From Aralia elata (lineage: Eukaryota > Streptophyta > Magnoliopsida > Apiales > Araliaceae), in assembly GCA_034770075.1 (NCBI GenBank), contig CM068384.1, positions 97,960,433-98,024,432 on the forward strand: DNA of 64,000 bases, given 5' to 3'. The notes beneath the pieces were generated by a model. That model saw only the letters and a list, made by a program, of their open reading frames with translations. It made no database searches and was not told where the DNA came from. Made by a program: the position numbers and the translations under genes. Of the stretch, positions 1 through 10,331 are shown piece by piece (within the stretch, counting starts at the first letter, position 1; every line of letters starts with the position of its first letter).

Positions 1-782
1 TGAGGATCGTAACATTTCCGAACGACGCGACGTCGAGAGATGTTTGAAGTTAATCGCGTTAATTAAAGTTATAATGCGCAGACAATATGGAATAAGAGTT
101 CCTATAAACTAATTTGAGCGTCATTAAGTGACTAATTGGTATGTCTTACATTTTTGATATATGTAGGTTATTGAAGAGCTATGTAGCGTAAACTGTAAAG
201 GAGCATAAAATGCAATTTTCCTAACTTCATTCAATTTATGTATTGGATGCGAGTTTCTTAACTTGTGCAAGTTTATTATTATGTACAAGTTTTCTACTCA
301 TATGTGCACTTCGTGTAATGTCGTACGTTTAAATTATTGAATTTCATTTGTTATTCATTGTTTTATGTGAAATAATTTGTGAAAAATGAGTTATTGCCAT
401 TTAATTCGACTTAACTCGATTGTTGAGCTATTCCAGCTGGAATGTTTATTGATAATGATATGAATTATGATAGTTGATTGTGCCAAGTCAAATATTGGAC
501 AATTATCAATATAGGTTGCACTCCGTGCAACGATGTGATTTGTTAAACGTTAAATCCAAGAACGTGCTAGACCAATATTAGCACTTATATGCTAAACTAA
601 AGAAGAAAGGTTCTATAAATGAACTGTTGATATGATTAAGACTATGTTTATTAATGAAAGATGTTTATAGTAAAGGAAAATGTTATTCCTGTTTGTTGAG
701 TTGCTTCACAATTATTGCTTAATTGTTGAATATTTCATAATCATATTATTCTATTCTTGAGATTGTTGTTTATTCAACTACT
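1..782 (+). mobile_element. Gypsy-like LTR, left part (cut by window edge and by CACTA)
   Basis: AT-rich non-coding sequence that continues after the CACTA insertion at 3458. The two arms together look like one LTR of a plant Ty3/gypsy element: the right arm ends in the GC-rich TTCGGGGGCGTTACA type of terminus common in chromovirus LTRs. No open frame or PBS is visible. The left border cannot be fixed because the window starts here. The assignment to gypsy rests on the style of the terminus only. Confidence 0.5.
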
Positions 783-1568
783 CACTAGTACAAAAGGGTA
801 AATAGATGACGCTTGTAGCATAACGTTTTTATAAAAAATGTTGTGGTTTTTTTTTATGACGCTTTTTGAAAAAAGCGTTGTGGTTTGGCATATGGGTTTT
901 AAATAGATAACGTTTTCTTAAGAAAATGTTATCTTTTGAAAAAACACGGAGGGGTAATAGTGTAATATAGACATCAGTCGAGCAATGAAGATTTGAAATG
1001 GGCTCTCTCTCTGGATCTCAATAGCTAGGGCTCAAACTCATCTTCCTAAACTCATCTTCCTCAGTCATCCGTAACCTAGCTCTCTCCCCGTCTCAGCTAC
1101 CGCCACCGCTGTCCACCTTGGCAAAGTCCTAACTTCGTCTTGGCCCTTATTTTTATATCTCTTCCGTTCAATCTTAGATTTTATTCCCCTTATACCTTTT
1201 TATATACACTTCAATGGCACCGAAAACATCAAAGCCCGATAAGAAGTCCTGGTCAGCCCTCCTTCTCCAAAATCTAACGGTTGGGAATCAAAGATCGTCC
1301 GAAAATAATGTGACAGACACCAGCTCACAAAGGCGTATAATTTCTGCCTTTCTGTTCTGCTAGATCCATTCTTCTTATAAAGTCCTGGTCAGCCCTCCTT
1401 CTCTCTTCTCTTTCATTTTCTCTCTAACTCTTACCTGGTTGGATACAAACCAGGTCCCTCAGAGTTTCTCTCTCCTAAAAACACTGTATCTGTTGGCCTA
1501 ATTTGGTGAGGAGACTCGGGCATACAGGGAGAGAGGAGCGAATCTAATACCAAACATATAATCGGAAA

Positions 1569-1679
1569 ATGATGCAATCACCGAACGGCGACGGCGATTT
1601 GACTCCACAACAGCAGCAACAATGGATGGCTATGCAGCAGTATCAACAACAATGGATGGCTATGCAACAGTATCGGTGA
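1569..1679 (+). pseudogene. Captured 5' exon of an RBP45/47-like RNA-binding protein
   Basis: A 36-codon frame starts with two Met codons, runs through a Gln-rich stretch with QQWMAMQQYQQQWMAMQQY (a short internal duplication), then stops at TGA. Plant RBP45/RBP47 poly(A)-binding-type proteins begin with just such Q/W/M-rich N-termini before their three RRMs. No RRM follows, so only the first exon was taken. About 200 bases upstream are C/T-rich and look like a 5' UTR copied with it. It lies inside the CACTA element and cannot make a functional protein. The identity rests on remembered family sequence, not on a search. Confidence 0.6.
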
Positions 1680-2800
1680 TCTATAAACCTGGATGGACGA
1701 ACATTATCTCCAATCTTGCTTCGCTGCAACCGACGAGGTTAGGGCTTCTCTTTCTATATGTATATATATGTATGTATACATTAGATATATGTTTTTGAAT
1801 CTCGCTCAGCTGTTTGTTATCTTATTAAATTTAATGTATTCATTTAAGTTGCTTAATTAGGTGAATTACTTGCTGCCCTGTAAATTGTAATTGCTTAGAA
1901 GAAGTACGACGACCATTTCCTATATAATTAACTAGGCTTGTATATGAACTGTATAGTTCAGCCTTTGCTAAGGGATAAATTTGTGTCAGCTGAAGAGCTA
2001 TAGTGTAAAGTCTTCAAAATTTGGTGAAACGACAAGGAGTTATTTGTCAACGGCAATTTCACAGCGTATTAAAATTTAATAGAGGAACTGGGTTAATCAA
2101 TTGGCAGTGATATCTATTTCTTTAACTAGTGGAAATTCATAAGTTTGACACTATAATTTTTATTTTGATGAGCCGCTAAAGTAATAGTATATAAAGTAAA
2201 GGTTTAAAGCAGAGCAGGTTTATGGCAATTCTAGTGAATGTTAGGGTGATGAAGAAGGTTTAGGAGGATATGAGATTTGTATATAAACTATACAGAAAGA
2301 AAGAGAGTATCCACTATCCAATATACATGCCACAAATTACCAAGAAAAAAAATCAACTTCTGGATTATTCTCAAACAAACTCCAACCTAATTTCTAAGAT
2401 ATTTTGTTTCAAATCAGAAATTCTATATGTATATGTTGTAATTTATTTGATCATAGTTATCTTTATTGCTTAATATGATTGGTTGATGTTTCTTCTTGTT
2501 TTTTTCTGACAATTTGACTGAATGGGTCTGTGAAAATTTGCCAGATAATATCGAGTTTTTTAAGTGGGTATTTCGGTTTCAAATAATTGAATTATGATTT
2601 TGATGTGGTGGTTAAAATGAAGATAATATGGGTGACTTCACCAGATGTATTGTGTTTGCTCGGGTACAAAATTAAAACCTCCAACTTTGGGTTGTGATTT
2701 GATTGTAGCCTTTAGATTTTATGTATGTTTGGCCTTATTGTCTCTTGAAGCATGTTTGACCTTGTTTCTACTAGGTGATATATGGTGATAAGATTCGAGT

Positions 2801-3019
2801 ATGATTTACAGTGGACTTGATGACATCGCAAAAGCTAAAGTAATTTTAGGAAAGGTCATTCAAGAGGTGGGTTTTAGTTTCCAAATTAAAATTTAAGATT
2901 TTTTGAAGTTCGTATCTAGTTCAACATAGATGAGTGAATTTGGGCTCTTTGCTGCAGGTTATTGAACGGAAAGGCCTTGATATGGTTCGTCATGACTGGA
3001 GTTTGCTATCAAAGGAATC
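2801..3019 (+). pseudogene. Captured DNA polymerase alpha catalytic subunit exon(s)
   Basis: After a splice-like TGCAG at 2953-2957, bases 2958-3019 translate to a segment containing VIERKGLDMVRHDWSLLSKE. This matches the conserved polymerase alpha region just after the main catalytic motifs, where plants have an Arg at the position of this His. An upstream open stretch (2801-2866, reading YSGLDDIAKAKVILGKVIQE) ends at a GT donor, so a 91-bp intron appears kept; its own identity is less clear. Retained introns show a DNA-level capture rather than a retrocopy. It is a fragment inside the CACTA element with no polymerase function. Confidence 0.7.
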
Positions 3020-3457
3020 CATTTTTCCTTTATTATTAGTAGAGTTCTAGTGTAAAAAGACCATTTATTACTTCTTAACTTCTGTGTGTAAACATCACAA
3101 CGATAACTTTGTATTATATAACAATGCAGAAATTTATATATTTAATATTTGAAATTGGTTGACTTTTAAGTTTAATTTATGTGGTTTTAAATAAATAGAT
3201 CTATATTATAGTGGTGTCAAATAGGAAAAATAAATACACAACGTTTTTTTAGCAAAAAAGCGTTGCGGTAGACACCAAATGAAAATTAAATAGACAACGT
3301 TTTTTTAGGAAAAAAACGTCGTCTAATGTGTTAAACTACAACGTTTTAAAAACGTTGTATAAATGTGTCTAATAGATGACACTACTAACCACGACGTTTT
3401 TGGGGGACAATAGATAACGATTTTTACACGTTATCTATTTATCCTTTTGTAGTAGTG

Positions 3458-3779
3458 GCTTATACTTGTTGGGCAATTAAATGCTTACTCTTGCAAATTC
3501 TAAAATTGTGTAGCTAGAGTAGGAGAACTTGTAATGTCAGAGAAGTTATTGAGTAAGGAAAACATTAAGGGAGAAGAATTTAAAATTCTATGTTATAATA
3601 TTATTATATATTGGTAATATTATCTGATGATGTATTAGTAAAGGTCTTCGTACCTCGGAGTAGATGAGGACATATTGTAATAATCTTATAATTATATTCA
3701 TATAGTAAACCTATGTTGTATGGGTAGTGACGCACCGGACCCGACTTAAAGGCAAGACCCGAATTTCGGGGGCGTTACA
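3458..3779 (+). mobile_element. Gypsy-like LTR, right part with terminus
   Basis: Continuation of the LTR after the CACTA insertion. It ends at 3779 in GGGCGTTACA, preceded by GACGCACCGGACCCGACTT and AATTTCGGG, the GC-rich hairpin-prone end seen in many plant gypsy LTRs. The next base begins a fragment of a different retroelement (SIRE extra ORF), so this is either a solo LTR or the edge of an element extending off the left of the window. Confidence 0.55.
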
Positions 3780-4263
3780 AAAGCGACCTTCTTCTTCAAC
3801 TTGGTCGTTGCGGGCTTCTGTATCTCATTGAGGGTCCTTTCATTACCCCCTCTGACTGCTTGGACCGGAGGATCTCAACTGGGTTCTTCTTCTAGTTGTC
3901 GAAGAGCTTTATTGTTTTCCTTTTGTTCACATTAAGAACTTTTCCCTCTTGATCTCCAATGAGCTTCTTCATTCTCTTCTTCAGGTTGATGCTGATGAAC
4001 CACCCATAAAACATTTTTGGCATTGGCTTGCCTGCGACTCTCTTCTTCTCAGCATCATTTATCCACTTGGATATTCAATCCATCAATATTGCTCTAAAAT
4101 TGATCTTCTTCTTCATCACAATAGCAGTTATCACCTTCAACTGAAGCTCGCTAACTGAGTCATGGGCAGAGTCCTTGCATAAGATGCATTTCCCAACGAT
4201 GTCGGCAAGGAACTCATATTCTTGGGGAAACTCTTTCTTCTTCATTCCCTTCAGCTGTGGGTT
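3780..4263 (-). pseudogene. Fragment of the SIRE-copia extra ORF
   Basis: Read on the minus strand this gives a broken frame with EYEFLADIVGKCILCKDSA, then LQLKVITAIVMKKKINF and, at its far end, NEIQKPATTKLKKK. The last stretch has a close match in SIRE copy B at about 58021-58075 (NEVQKPAPTKLKR). Such proteins occur downstream of pol in some large plant retrotransposons and are listed as putative plant transposon proteins. Here it is only a fragment with stops, trapped between the gypsy-like LTR and the Athila-type LTR. Its role is unknown. Confidence 0.55.
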
Positions 4264-4423
4264 TGATGAGTGCATAATATTCATTTATTTTAATTCCTTC
4301 AAGTTTACTTTATTACATGTTTTATGGTATATATGAGCTTATTAAGGTATTTGATGATTTCAGGGGTAAATGGAGCCAAAGCAGGAAAGCATTAGAAAAA
4401 ACTCAATTTTTGGAAAAACTGGT

Positions 4424-4587
4424 GAACTCGCCCCGGCGAGTTCATGAAGGCCAATGAAATCGCCCCGACGAATTCCTCTCTATTGGACTCACCCTAGCGT
4501 ACTTTTAAGTCGCCCCGACCCAGCCTTCTCTGTCCAATTCGCCCCGGCGAGCTCAACTAGTGCAAACGAATTCACCCCGACGAATTC
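4424..4587 (+). repeat. Array of GC-rich palindromic words in the LTR
   Basis: Six related words at irregular spacing of about 20-40 bases, built on (G)AAYTCGCCCCGRCGARTTC. The first, GAACTCGCCCCGGCGAGTTC at 4424-4443, is close to a palindrome; the others vary by one to several bases. The patch is strikingly GC-rich within AT-rich surroundings. Confidence 0.8.
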
Positions 4588-4908
4588 AGCGGGAAAAAGA
4601 AAAATAATTTTATTTCAGGCAGAAAATCTTGAGGAGTTCTAATTGTAATTGGATTGTTATTTCTTAGAGTATTAGGATATTATCATAGGAATATAAATAC
4701 ATGTTATTAGTTAGATATTAGGATATCTACATTATAATTTACATTAGAGTTCAAACCCTAGTTTTGTAAAATTGAAGGCATGTCGAGTTAAATTCTTTAT
4801 TTCAGTTCTAAGGGATATTGAACCTTCTTTATAATTAATGGTGTGATCAAGTTTACTTTATTTTATTCTTTCTTATATGAAATTCATTCTTGATAATCTG
4901 ATTTAATT

Positions 4909-5885
4909 CACTACTAGAAAAATAAGAATACGTGATGGAACTTTGCGACAGTTTTTAAAAGCAATCACAAAAGATAATAATTTGTGATGGACTTTTTAAG
5001 CAATCACAAAATAGTAATATATATGATGGCTCTTAGTGATGGCTAATTTTGTCATCAATGTATTATAATTGTAATGACCATGTCAATCACCAAATTTTTC
5101 ACGCAAAATAAATTTTCTTTTTGTGACGCACTAAGCCATCACTTATAGATATACCCTTTTCGTTATTGCATTTAAGTTATCACTAATATTTTAATGAAAA
5201 AAATAATCAAAACATTATTTTATGACGATCATAACAATCACTAAAAAAGATAGATTTTTGTGACGACTTTTATTTGTAATTACAAAAAGAAGGTATTTTG
5301 TGATGGAATTTTCAAGTCATCACAAAATAATAAAATATATGATGGCTCTTAGTGATGACTAATTTTACTATCATTATAGAGTATTTGTGACTTGTATTGC
5401 AATCACCAAATTTTATGTGGGACTAATTTTGTTTAGTAAGTCAACTCACATATGTTTCCTTTTATATTTTGTTTTAAAATTATAATCATAATTTGGGCTT
5501 TGGTGTAGTGGTAATACTTGTTATTTAGTTTGCAAATGGGGAGAGGGTTCGAATCTTATAAATATCATTTGATACAGTTAATATATTAAAATAAATTGTC
5601 CGTAAAAAGAGATTCACGTTCTTACATTTGATTCCTAAAGTCATGTATTTTTTGTGATGGCTTTGACAATCACAATAGATTACATGCTAATGTGATTGTA
5701 TTAATCATCACAAAAGAATTAAACATTTGCGTGATTGTCAAAACCATCACAAAAAGACTTTCATGATAGGGGTATACAAGATGGCCTTCGTGACAGCTAA
5801 AGTCATCACAAAAACCTTTTGTGATGATATTTTGAATTTATATGATGGAATTGAGCCATCACAAAAGACCATTTTTTTGGTAGTG
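4909..5885. mobile_element. Non-autonomous CACTA element with TSD att
   Basis: Ends are CACTACTAGAAAAAT on the left and ATTTTTTTGGTAGTG on the right. It is flanked by a perfect 3-bp duplication ATT (4906-4908 and 5886-5888), the hallmark of CACTA insertion. Both halves are filled with alternating GTGATGG and CATCACAAAA subterminal repeats in both orientations. No transposase is present. A tRNA-like stretch with pol III boxes lies near 5495-5560. It interrupts the Athila-type LTR/leader and so is younger than it. Confidence 0.85.
5495..5600 (+). repeat. tRNA-derived SINE relic within the CACTA element
   Basis: An A-box-like TGGTGTAGTGG (5501-5511) and a B-box-like GGTTCGAATCT (5546-5556) are about 34 bases apart, the usual pol III spacing. 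There is no cloverleaf with closing acceptor stem, so it is a SINE head or tRNA relic and not a working tRNA gene. Confidence 0.5.
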
Positions 5886-6302
5886 ATTGTTAAATGTTAT
5901 TTGGCTTAATTAATTTGATTTTTGCAGAATTGAATTGGTTAGCTAATATCATATACTAGTTTAAGGAATAATATTGCGTGTAATTGATATTGTTCCTAAT
6001 CACAAGTAGTAATTAGTAATACATTATTGTGGACAAACTTTTGGGTATTGCTAAGATTATCAGAAGACAGGTTAAGTAATTCGAACTTGTGTGATTATTG
6101 CCTGGAATAGTCTAATTTTTTAGTTCTTAATGCTGCTATTATATTAAATCTAGAGAGCTTGTTCTAGGTTATATGATAGTTAGAATCTTATGAAAAGCTT
6201 ATTTCATTGAGTGATAATTTAAGGAGAATTTCGAATAGCAGAGCTTATTGTTATCTAGGACTATTAGTTTCATTGAAGGATAAATATTATTATACTTAAG
6301 AG

Positions 6303-7172
6303 ATGGTTGCTCCTAACAACAATAGGACTCTGAAAGAATTGGCTATTCTTAATCTTGATCAACCAACATTGTGTATTGAATATCCTACTTTAGATGCTTC
6401 TTTTGAATTGAAATCAGGACTAATCAACTTTTTGCCTACTTTTCGTGGTCTTACAGGTGAAGATCCATACAAGCATCTAAAGGAGTTTCATGTGGTGTGT
6501 TCCACTATGAAACCACAAGGAGTAGCAGAGGAACAAATCAAGCTTCGAGCTTTTCCATTCTTATTAGCGGATTTGGCTAAGGACTGGTTGTACTATCTTC
6601 CTTCAGGATCAATACAATCATGGAATGAGATACAAAGGCTGTTCTTGGAGAAGTACTTTCCTGCTTCAAGAGTTGCCAACATAAAGAAGGAGATATGTAG
6701 GATCAGAAAGTTCAATGGAGAGACTTTCTATGAATATTGGGAAAGATTTAAGAAGTTGTGTTCCAGCTGTCCATCTCACCAAATTGATGATCAACACTTG
6801 ATTCAATACTTCTATGAGGGATTGTTGCCAATGGATAGGAGCATGATTGATGCAACAAGTGGAGGAGCACTAGTTGATAAGACACCTGAGGCTGCAAGAA
6901 ACTTAATTGCAAACATGGTGGCTAACTCACAACAGTATGGAACAAGGAATGATCATACACATACAAGGGTGAATGAGGTAAGCACATGTAATCTTGAGCA
7001 ACAGATTTCGGATTTAACTGTTATGGTTCAACAAATAGTTACAGGGAATGTGCAAGTTACAAAGGTGTGTGGAATTTGTTCAATGTTAGGGCATATTACT
7101 GATGTTTATCCAATACTGCGTGAGGATGAAATTGTTCAACAAGTCAATGTTGTGGGGACATTCTCGGGATAA
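6303..7172 (+). CDS. Athila-type gypsy Gag
   Basis: A 289-residue intact frame of the Athila-group Gag (Retrotrans_gag family), the capsid protein that packages element RNA in cytoplasmic particles. Diagnostic stretches in order are RTLKEL near the N-terminus, ELKSGLINFLP, GEDPYKHLKEFHVVCSTMKP, DWLYYLP, EKYFPASR, GETFYEYWERFKKLC, LIQYFYEGLLPMDRSMIDA and SGGALVDKTPEAARNLI. Near the C-terminus CGICSMLGH resembles a CCHC knuckle, but the final Cys is missing (DVYP follows). The frame closes soon after by a frameshift, and related sequence goes on in other frames to about 7885. It looks recently degenerated. Confidence 0.9.
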   Translation: MVAPNNNRTLKELAILNLDQPTLCIEYPTLDASFELKSGLINFLPTFRGLTGEDPYKHLKEFHVVCSTMKPQGVAEEQIKLRAFPFLLADLAKDWLYYLPSGSIQSWNEIQRLFLEKYFPASRVANIKKEICRIRKFNGETFYEYWERFKKLCSSCPSHQIDDQHLIQYFYEGLLPMDRSMIDATSGGALVDKTPEAARNLIANMVANSQQYGTRNDHTHTRVNEVSTCNLEQQISDLTVMVQQIVTGNVQVTKVCGICSMLGHITDVYPILREDEIVQQVNVVGTFSG

Positions 7173-7930
7173 CATCAACATCATTATGATTCCCACTCTA
7201 ACAGTTACACGCCACCAATGTAAAATATTTTTCCAAACATGCAACACGATTTTCAGCAGGCTCAACCACAGTACCAACATAAACAAGCAGCTCCTACAAA
7301 CCCTGGAATATTTATGAAGGATATGTTCAAGTATTCATGAGTCAAACACAACAATTCATGAATCACACACAGCAGTTCCAGCAAGAGACAAAAATCGTTG
7401 TTCAAGATTTGAGAAATGGTCAGCTTGCCACCACAGTTAGAAGGTTGGAATCTCAAGGCTCAAGGCAGTTACTTCCTCAATTTGTTGTGAATCCAAGAGA
7501 GAATATAAGTGCAACTACTGTGAGGAGTGAAAAATGGTTGGAAGTGACTAAAGTCATTCCTGAATTTGAAGAAGAGTCTAAGACTGAGGAGCAAGAAGAA
7601 GAAATATTGGAGACGATTCACAAGGTTGAGGAACTTATTGAGCAACCAATCAAAGAGAATTTGTAGGCTAATTTGAATAAAGCAGAAGAAATTGAGCAAA
7701 GTTCAGATTTGAAGGAGGCTGTAATTACATTACATTCTTTATTTAAAATATCAGATACATCTGTAGTCTTTTCCATTCAGTTACCTGCTACTCACATGAA
7801 TATGTTATTTTCTTTTATACAGGCACCTACCTTGGATTTGAGACCGTTACTAGTTCACTTGAAGTATGAATATCTGATTACGTAGCTTGAGATGATTGAT
7901 GTCGAGCAAACGATGTTAAATAAATGCGCT
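7102..7930 (+). pseudogene. Frame-shifted Gag C-terminus joined to a remnant of pol
   Basis: After the gag stop, related coding sequence continues with shifts. 7337-7666 gives a Gln-rich then Glu-rich stretch (RLESQGSRQLLPQFVVNPRE), which fits the linker between Gag and protease in Athila elements. 7673-7885 gives LDLRPLLVHLKYEYL, the conserved start of the reverse transcriptase region. Then LNKCAAWEATQDLR, typical of the far 3' end of the Athila coding region, follows within about 25 codons. Protease, RT, RNase H and integrase are therefore missing: a deletion of several kb. Confidence 0.7.
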
Positions 7931-8034
7931 GCTTGGGAGGCAACCCAAGATCTCAGATTTGCTTTCTTATTTTTTACTTTTACTTTTTTCATTTTAGTTG
8001 CATTTTAGTTAGTTACTTCGTCTTTGCATGATTG

Positions 8035-8085
8035 TCTTACATTGGGGACAATGTAAGATTTGAGTATGGGGGAGGGGTTTAGGTT
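8035..8085 (+). other. Athila-type polypurine motif
   Basis: TTACATTGGGGACAATGTAA (a small inverted repeat) precedes GAGTATGGGGGAGGGG. The pair ACATTGGGGACAATGT plus GGGGGAGG is a conserved signature downstream of the coding region in plant Athila elements and likely marks a plus-strand priming site. No 3' LTR matching the 5' one is seen downstream, so the element is truncated or rearranged there. Confidence 0.65.
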
Positions 8086-9289
8086 ATATTTAGGTTTGCT
8101 CTAGGAGATTATGATCTAATTGTGTTTATTTTTGTGAAAAAAATTAAAAATTCCTGGCTTTAAAAATTTTTCTGTGATTTTATTTGGCTAAAGGTTTTTG
8201 GTTTTGGGATGAAAATTGATGCTAATTTGATAAAATTTGTTTGATGCAGAATTAGTTGATGAATAATGATAACTAAGTCATGATCCATAGTAACTGATTT
8301 AGATCTAATTTGTGTTACATGAGTTCTTGAATATGAGATATATGCTTATTTAGTTGGGTTATCTGTGGAGTTGTCTATGTGCACTGATTTCATGATTTAG
8401 AACTGTCTATCTGCTTGTTTTGTTTACAGGACTGTGAAAGAAAAAAGAAAGAAAAAAATTGAAAAAAGATTGAATGAGAAAAAGTGCAAAAGAGAATCAT
8501 GTGGTGGATTGAGATGAAGCATAAAACGCACTCACCCATAAACACATGCAACGAGATAGAGCGTAAAACGCACTCGTTGGTGAGAAAATAAGTGAGATGG
8601 AGCATAAAATGCACTCACTTAAAGAGGAATGAGAAATGTGAAATGGAGCATAAAATGCATTCACTTGGAAAAAAGTGTGAACTTGAAGGTTCTGGTGAAA
8701 AGGAAAAAATAAATAGCAGAGAAAATATGTTTTGAGTCTTGAGTCAATGTGCACGGCTGTTGTTCCATGATAACTGAGTTGAGTATGTGTGTAGATCATA
8801 GGAAGAAAACTTATGTGGACATAGTGTGATTTAGAGATGTTCGGTGGGGAATGACGAGGTTATTGTTGTACATTGATTGATGAAGTGTTAACCGAATTTT
8901 TGTTAGTTAGTGTTGATATTCATGGATGGTAATTGATTTAAACTTTTTGAAAGCTTGGTTAAATAAATTTCAGATGAAGTTAATATTACCTTTGTTTATA
9001 TTATATTATTTAATTTATTTATTTATTTTCATTATTTAAAAAAATTTAGTTTATGTTATTTAATTTTATTATTTTATATTATATTATATTATCTTATATT
9101 ATATTATGTAAATTTAGTTTATGTTATTATACTATTTTAATTTATTTAGTAGTGGTAAAACTAAGTACATACTACTTAGTTTATTTTATTTTGTTTTAGT
9201 AGTAATAAACTATGTCAAGGCTACTTAGTTTATTTTAATATTGGGAAACTAAATAAATAATACATAAATATACTTGTAGGGCTCACAAA
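8086..9289 (+). mobile_element. Athila-type 3' non-coding region
   Basis: No credible gene. It contains a four-copy repeat at 8511-8668 and then increasingly AT-rich DNA (9000-9280) made of short TTATATTATATT-type runs. It most likely belongs to the long 3' untranslated part of the Athila-type element. Confidence 0.45.
8511..8668 (+). repeat. Four-copy repeat around GCATAAAAYGCACTCAC
   Basis: Copies start near 8511, 8551, 8593 and 8641, each reading close to GAGATGGAGCATAAAATGCA followed by CTCACTT. Spacing is 40-48 bases with unlike sequence between, so it is an interspersed array and not a strict tandem repeat. Confidence 0.8.
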
Positions 9290-10331
9290 TTTTGCAATTG
9301 AAGAATTTTGACGGAAATTCAGTCAAGAATTCCGTCAAAAATAACAAATATGGCAAGATTTTACAATACCAATACCAAAATTTCAACCAATCCGATGAAC
9401 AACCAACAAATATCAACAACTGCACATGAACAATTTAATCCCATAAACATATCAAAATAATTTCAACAACTGAATATTCCGAATTTCAACAACACATCAA
9501 AATTATCCCAATTTTAGAATGATATCAAAAAAAAATTGCACATATCAACAATTCAGGGCATGCAAAGATATAAAAAAAGCCCAATTTCAGACCCAAATAG
9601 GAATTTCAGACCCAAATTCACTAATTTCAAACCAATTTCATACTATTTTGCACATTCCAGATCACATTTCAAACCCAAATACCAATTTCATACTAAATTA
9701 CAAAATCGAACTTCAGACATAAATATAACGTGAACTAACCTTAACTATTAGGGTTTAATGTACCTCTTAACAACCTAGCGGCAACAGCGGTGGCGCCAGA
9801 GGCCAAAGGCGACTGTCGGCGGTCGGCGGACTGAGCAGGGGGCGGAGCATGGGGAGCTGAGAGTGACAGTGCTATAGAGTGAGAGATGAGAGTGAGAGAG
9901 TGAGAGAGTGAGTGAGGGAGAGAGTGAGCGAGGGAGACTAAGAGAACTGAGGGAAGTGGGATTTGAGGAAAGAGAGAGAGAGAGAGAGAAAAAAAGTGAT
10001 GAAAAATGAGGCGGCTGAAGAAGACGACCTCTAATTAGGTTTTATAAGTTATTTCCAACGGAATATTCTGTCGAAACTATTCCCTCAGAATTATAATATC
10101 CTCGACGGAAATTCCCTCACAAATAAGCATAATTCCGTCGAATTTAGGTTTGGCGCTGGCGGGAAAAATGGCGCTAAAATGGGAGTTTATTTCTGACGGA
10201 ATTTCGTCGGAATTATATTTGTTCCAAGAGAATTACCCTCGACGGATTATTCCGTCGTATATAAGTTACTTTCAACAAAATATAGTCCGTTGAGAATAAT
10301 TCCGTCGAAATTATCCCTTTTACTTGTAGTG
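9290..10331. mobile_element. CACTA-like fragment with GACGGAATTCCGTC subterminal repeats
   Basis: The right end, CCCTTTTACTTGTAGTG at 10331, is a CACTA-type terminus. Many copies of the word TCGACGGAATT/AATTCCGTCGA, in both orientations, cover 10050-10310, and a few recur at 9312-9342, as in CACTA subterminal regions. The left terminus was not found and the border is approximate. The interior includes a GC-rich, G/A-rich stretch (9760-10030) with long GAGAGTGAGAGAG runs that could be a captured gene 5' end, but no product is recognised. Confidence 0.55.

Larger units (their letters stand above)
783..3457. mobile_element. CACTA (En/Spm-type) element carrying host gene fragments
   Basis: The left end reads CACTAGTACAAAAGG and the right end is the inverse, CCTTTTGTAGTAGTG. 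Just inside both ends lie many short subterminal repeats built around ACGTTTTT..AACG, with TAAATAGAT(G/A)ACG next to each terminus, as in plant CACTA elements. The flanking 3-bp sites are ACT and GCT, an imperfect target duplication. At 2.7 kb it has no transposase, so it is non-autonomous. The interior holds recognisable host exons (an RBP47-like start and a DNA polymerase alpha exon with its intron), making it a gene-capturing CACTA. It sits inside the gypsy-like LTR. Confidence 0.85.
4264..6302 (+). mobile_element. Athila-type 5' LTR and leader (interrupted)
   Basis: Begins with TGATGAGTGCATAATATTC, an LTR start common in the Athila/Tat group, and runs to the gag ATG at 6303. A 977-bp CACTA element (4909-5885) interrupts it. 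A GC-rich patch at 4424-4587 holds six copies of a TCGCCCCGRCGA word. The LTR end and PBS could not be placed; no clear tRNA complement is seen between 5886 and 6300. The border between LTR and leader is therefore open. Confidence 0.55.

Noticed and set aside
5495..5575. Possible tRNA gene
   Set aside because: A and B boxes are present, but no acceptor stem pairs across the ends; it sits inside a MITE-like element and fits a SINE relic better.
8511..8668. CRISPR-like repeat array
   Set aside because: Plant nuclear context, degenerate repeats, irregular spacers and an Athila 3' region; no cas genes.
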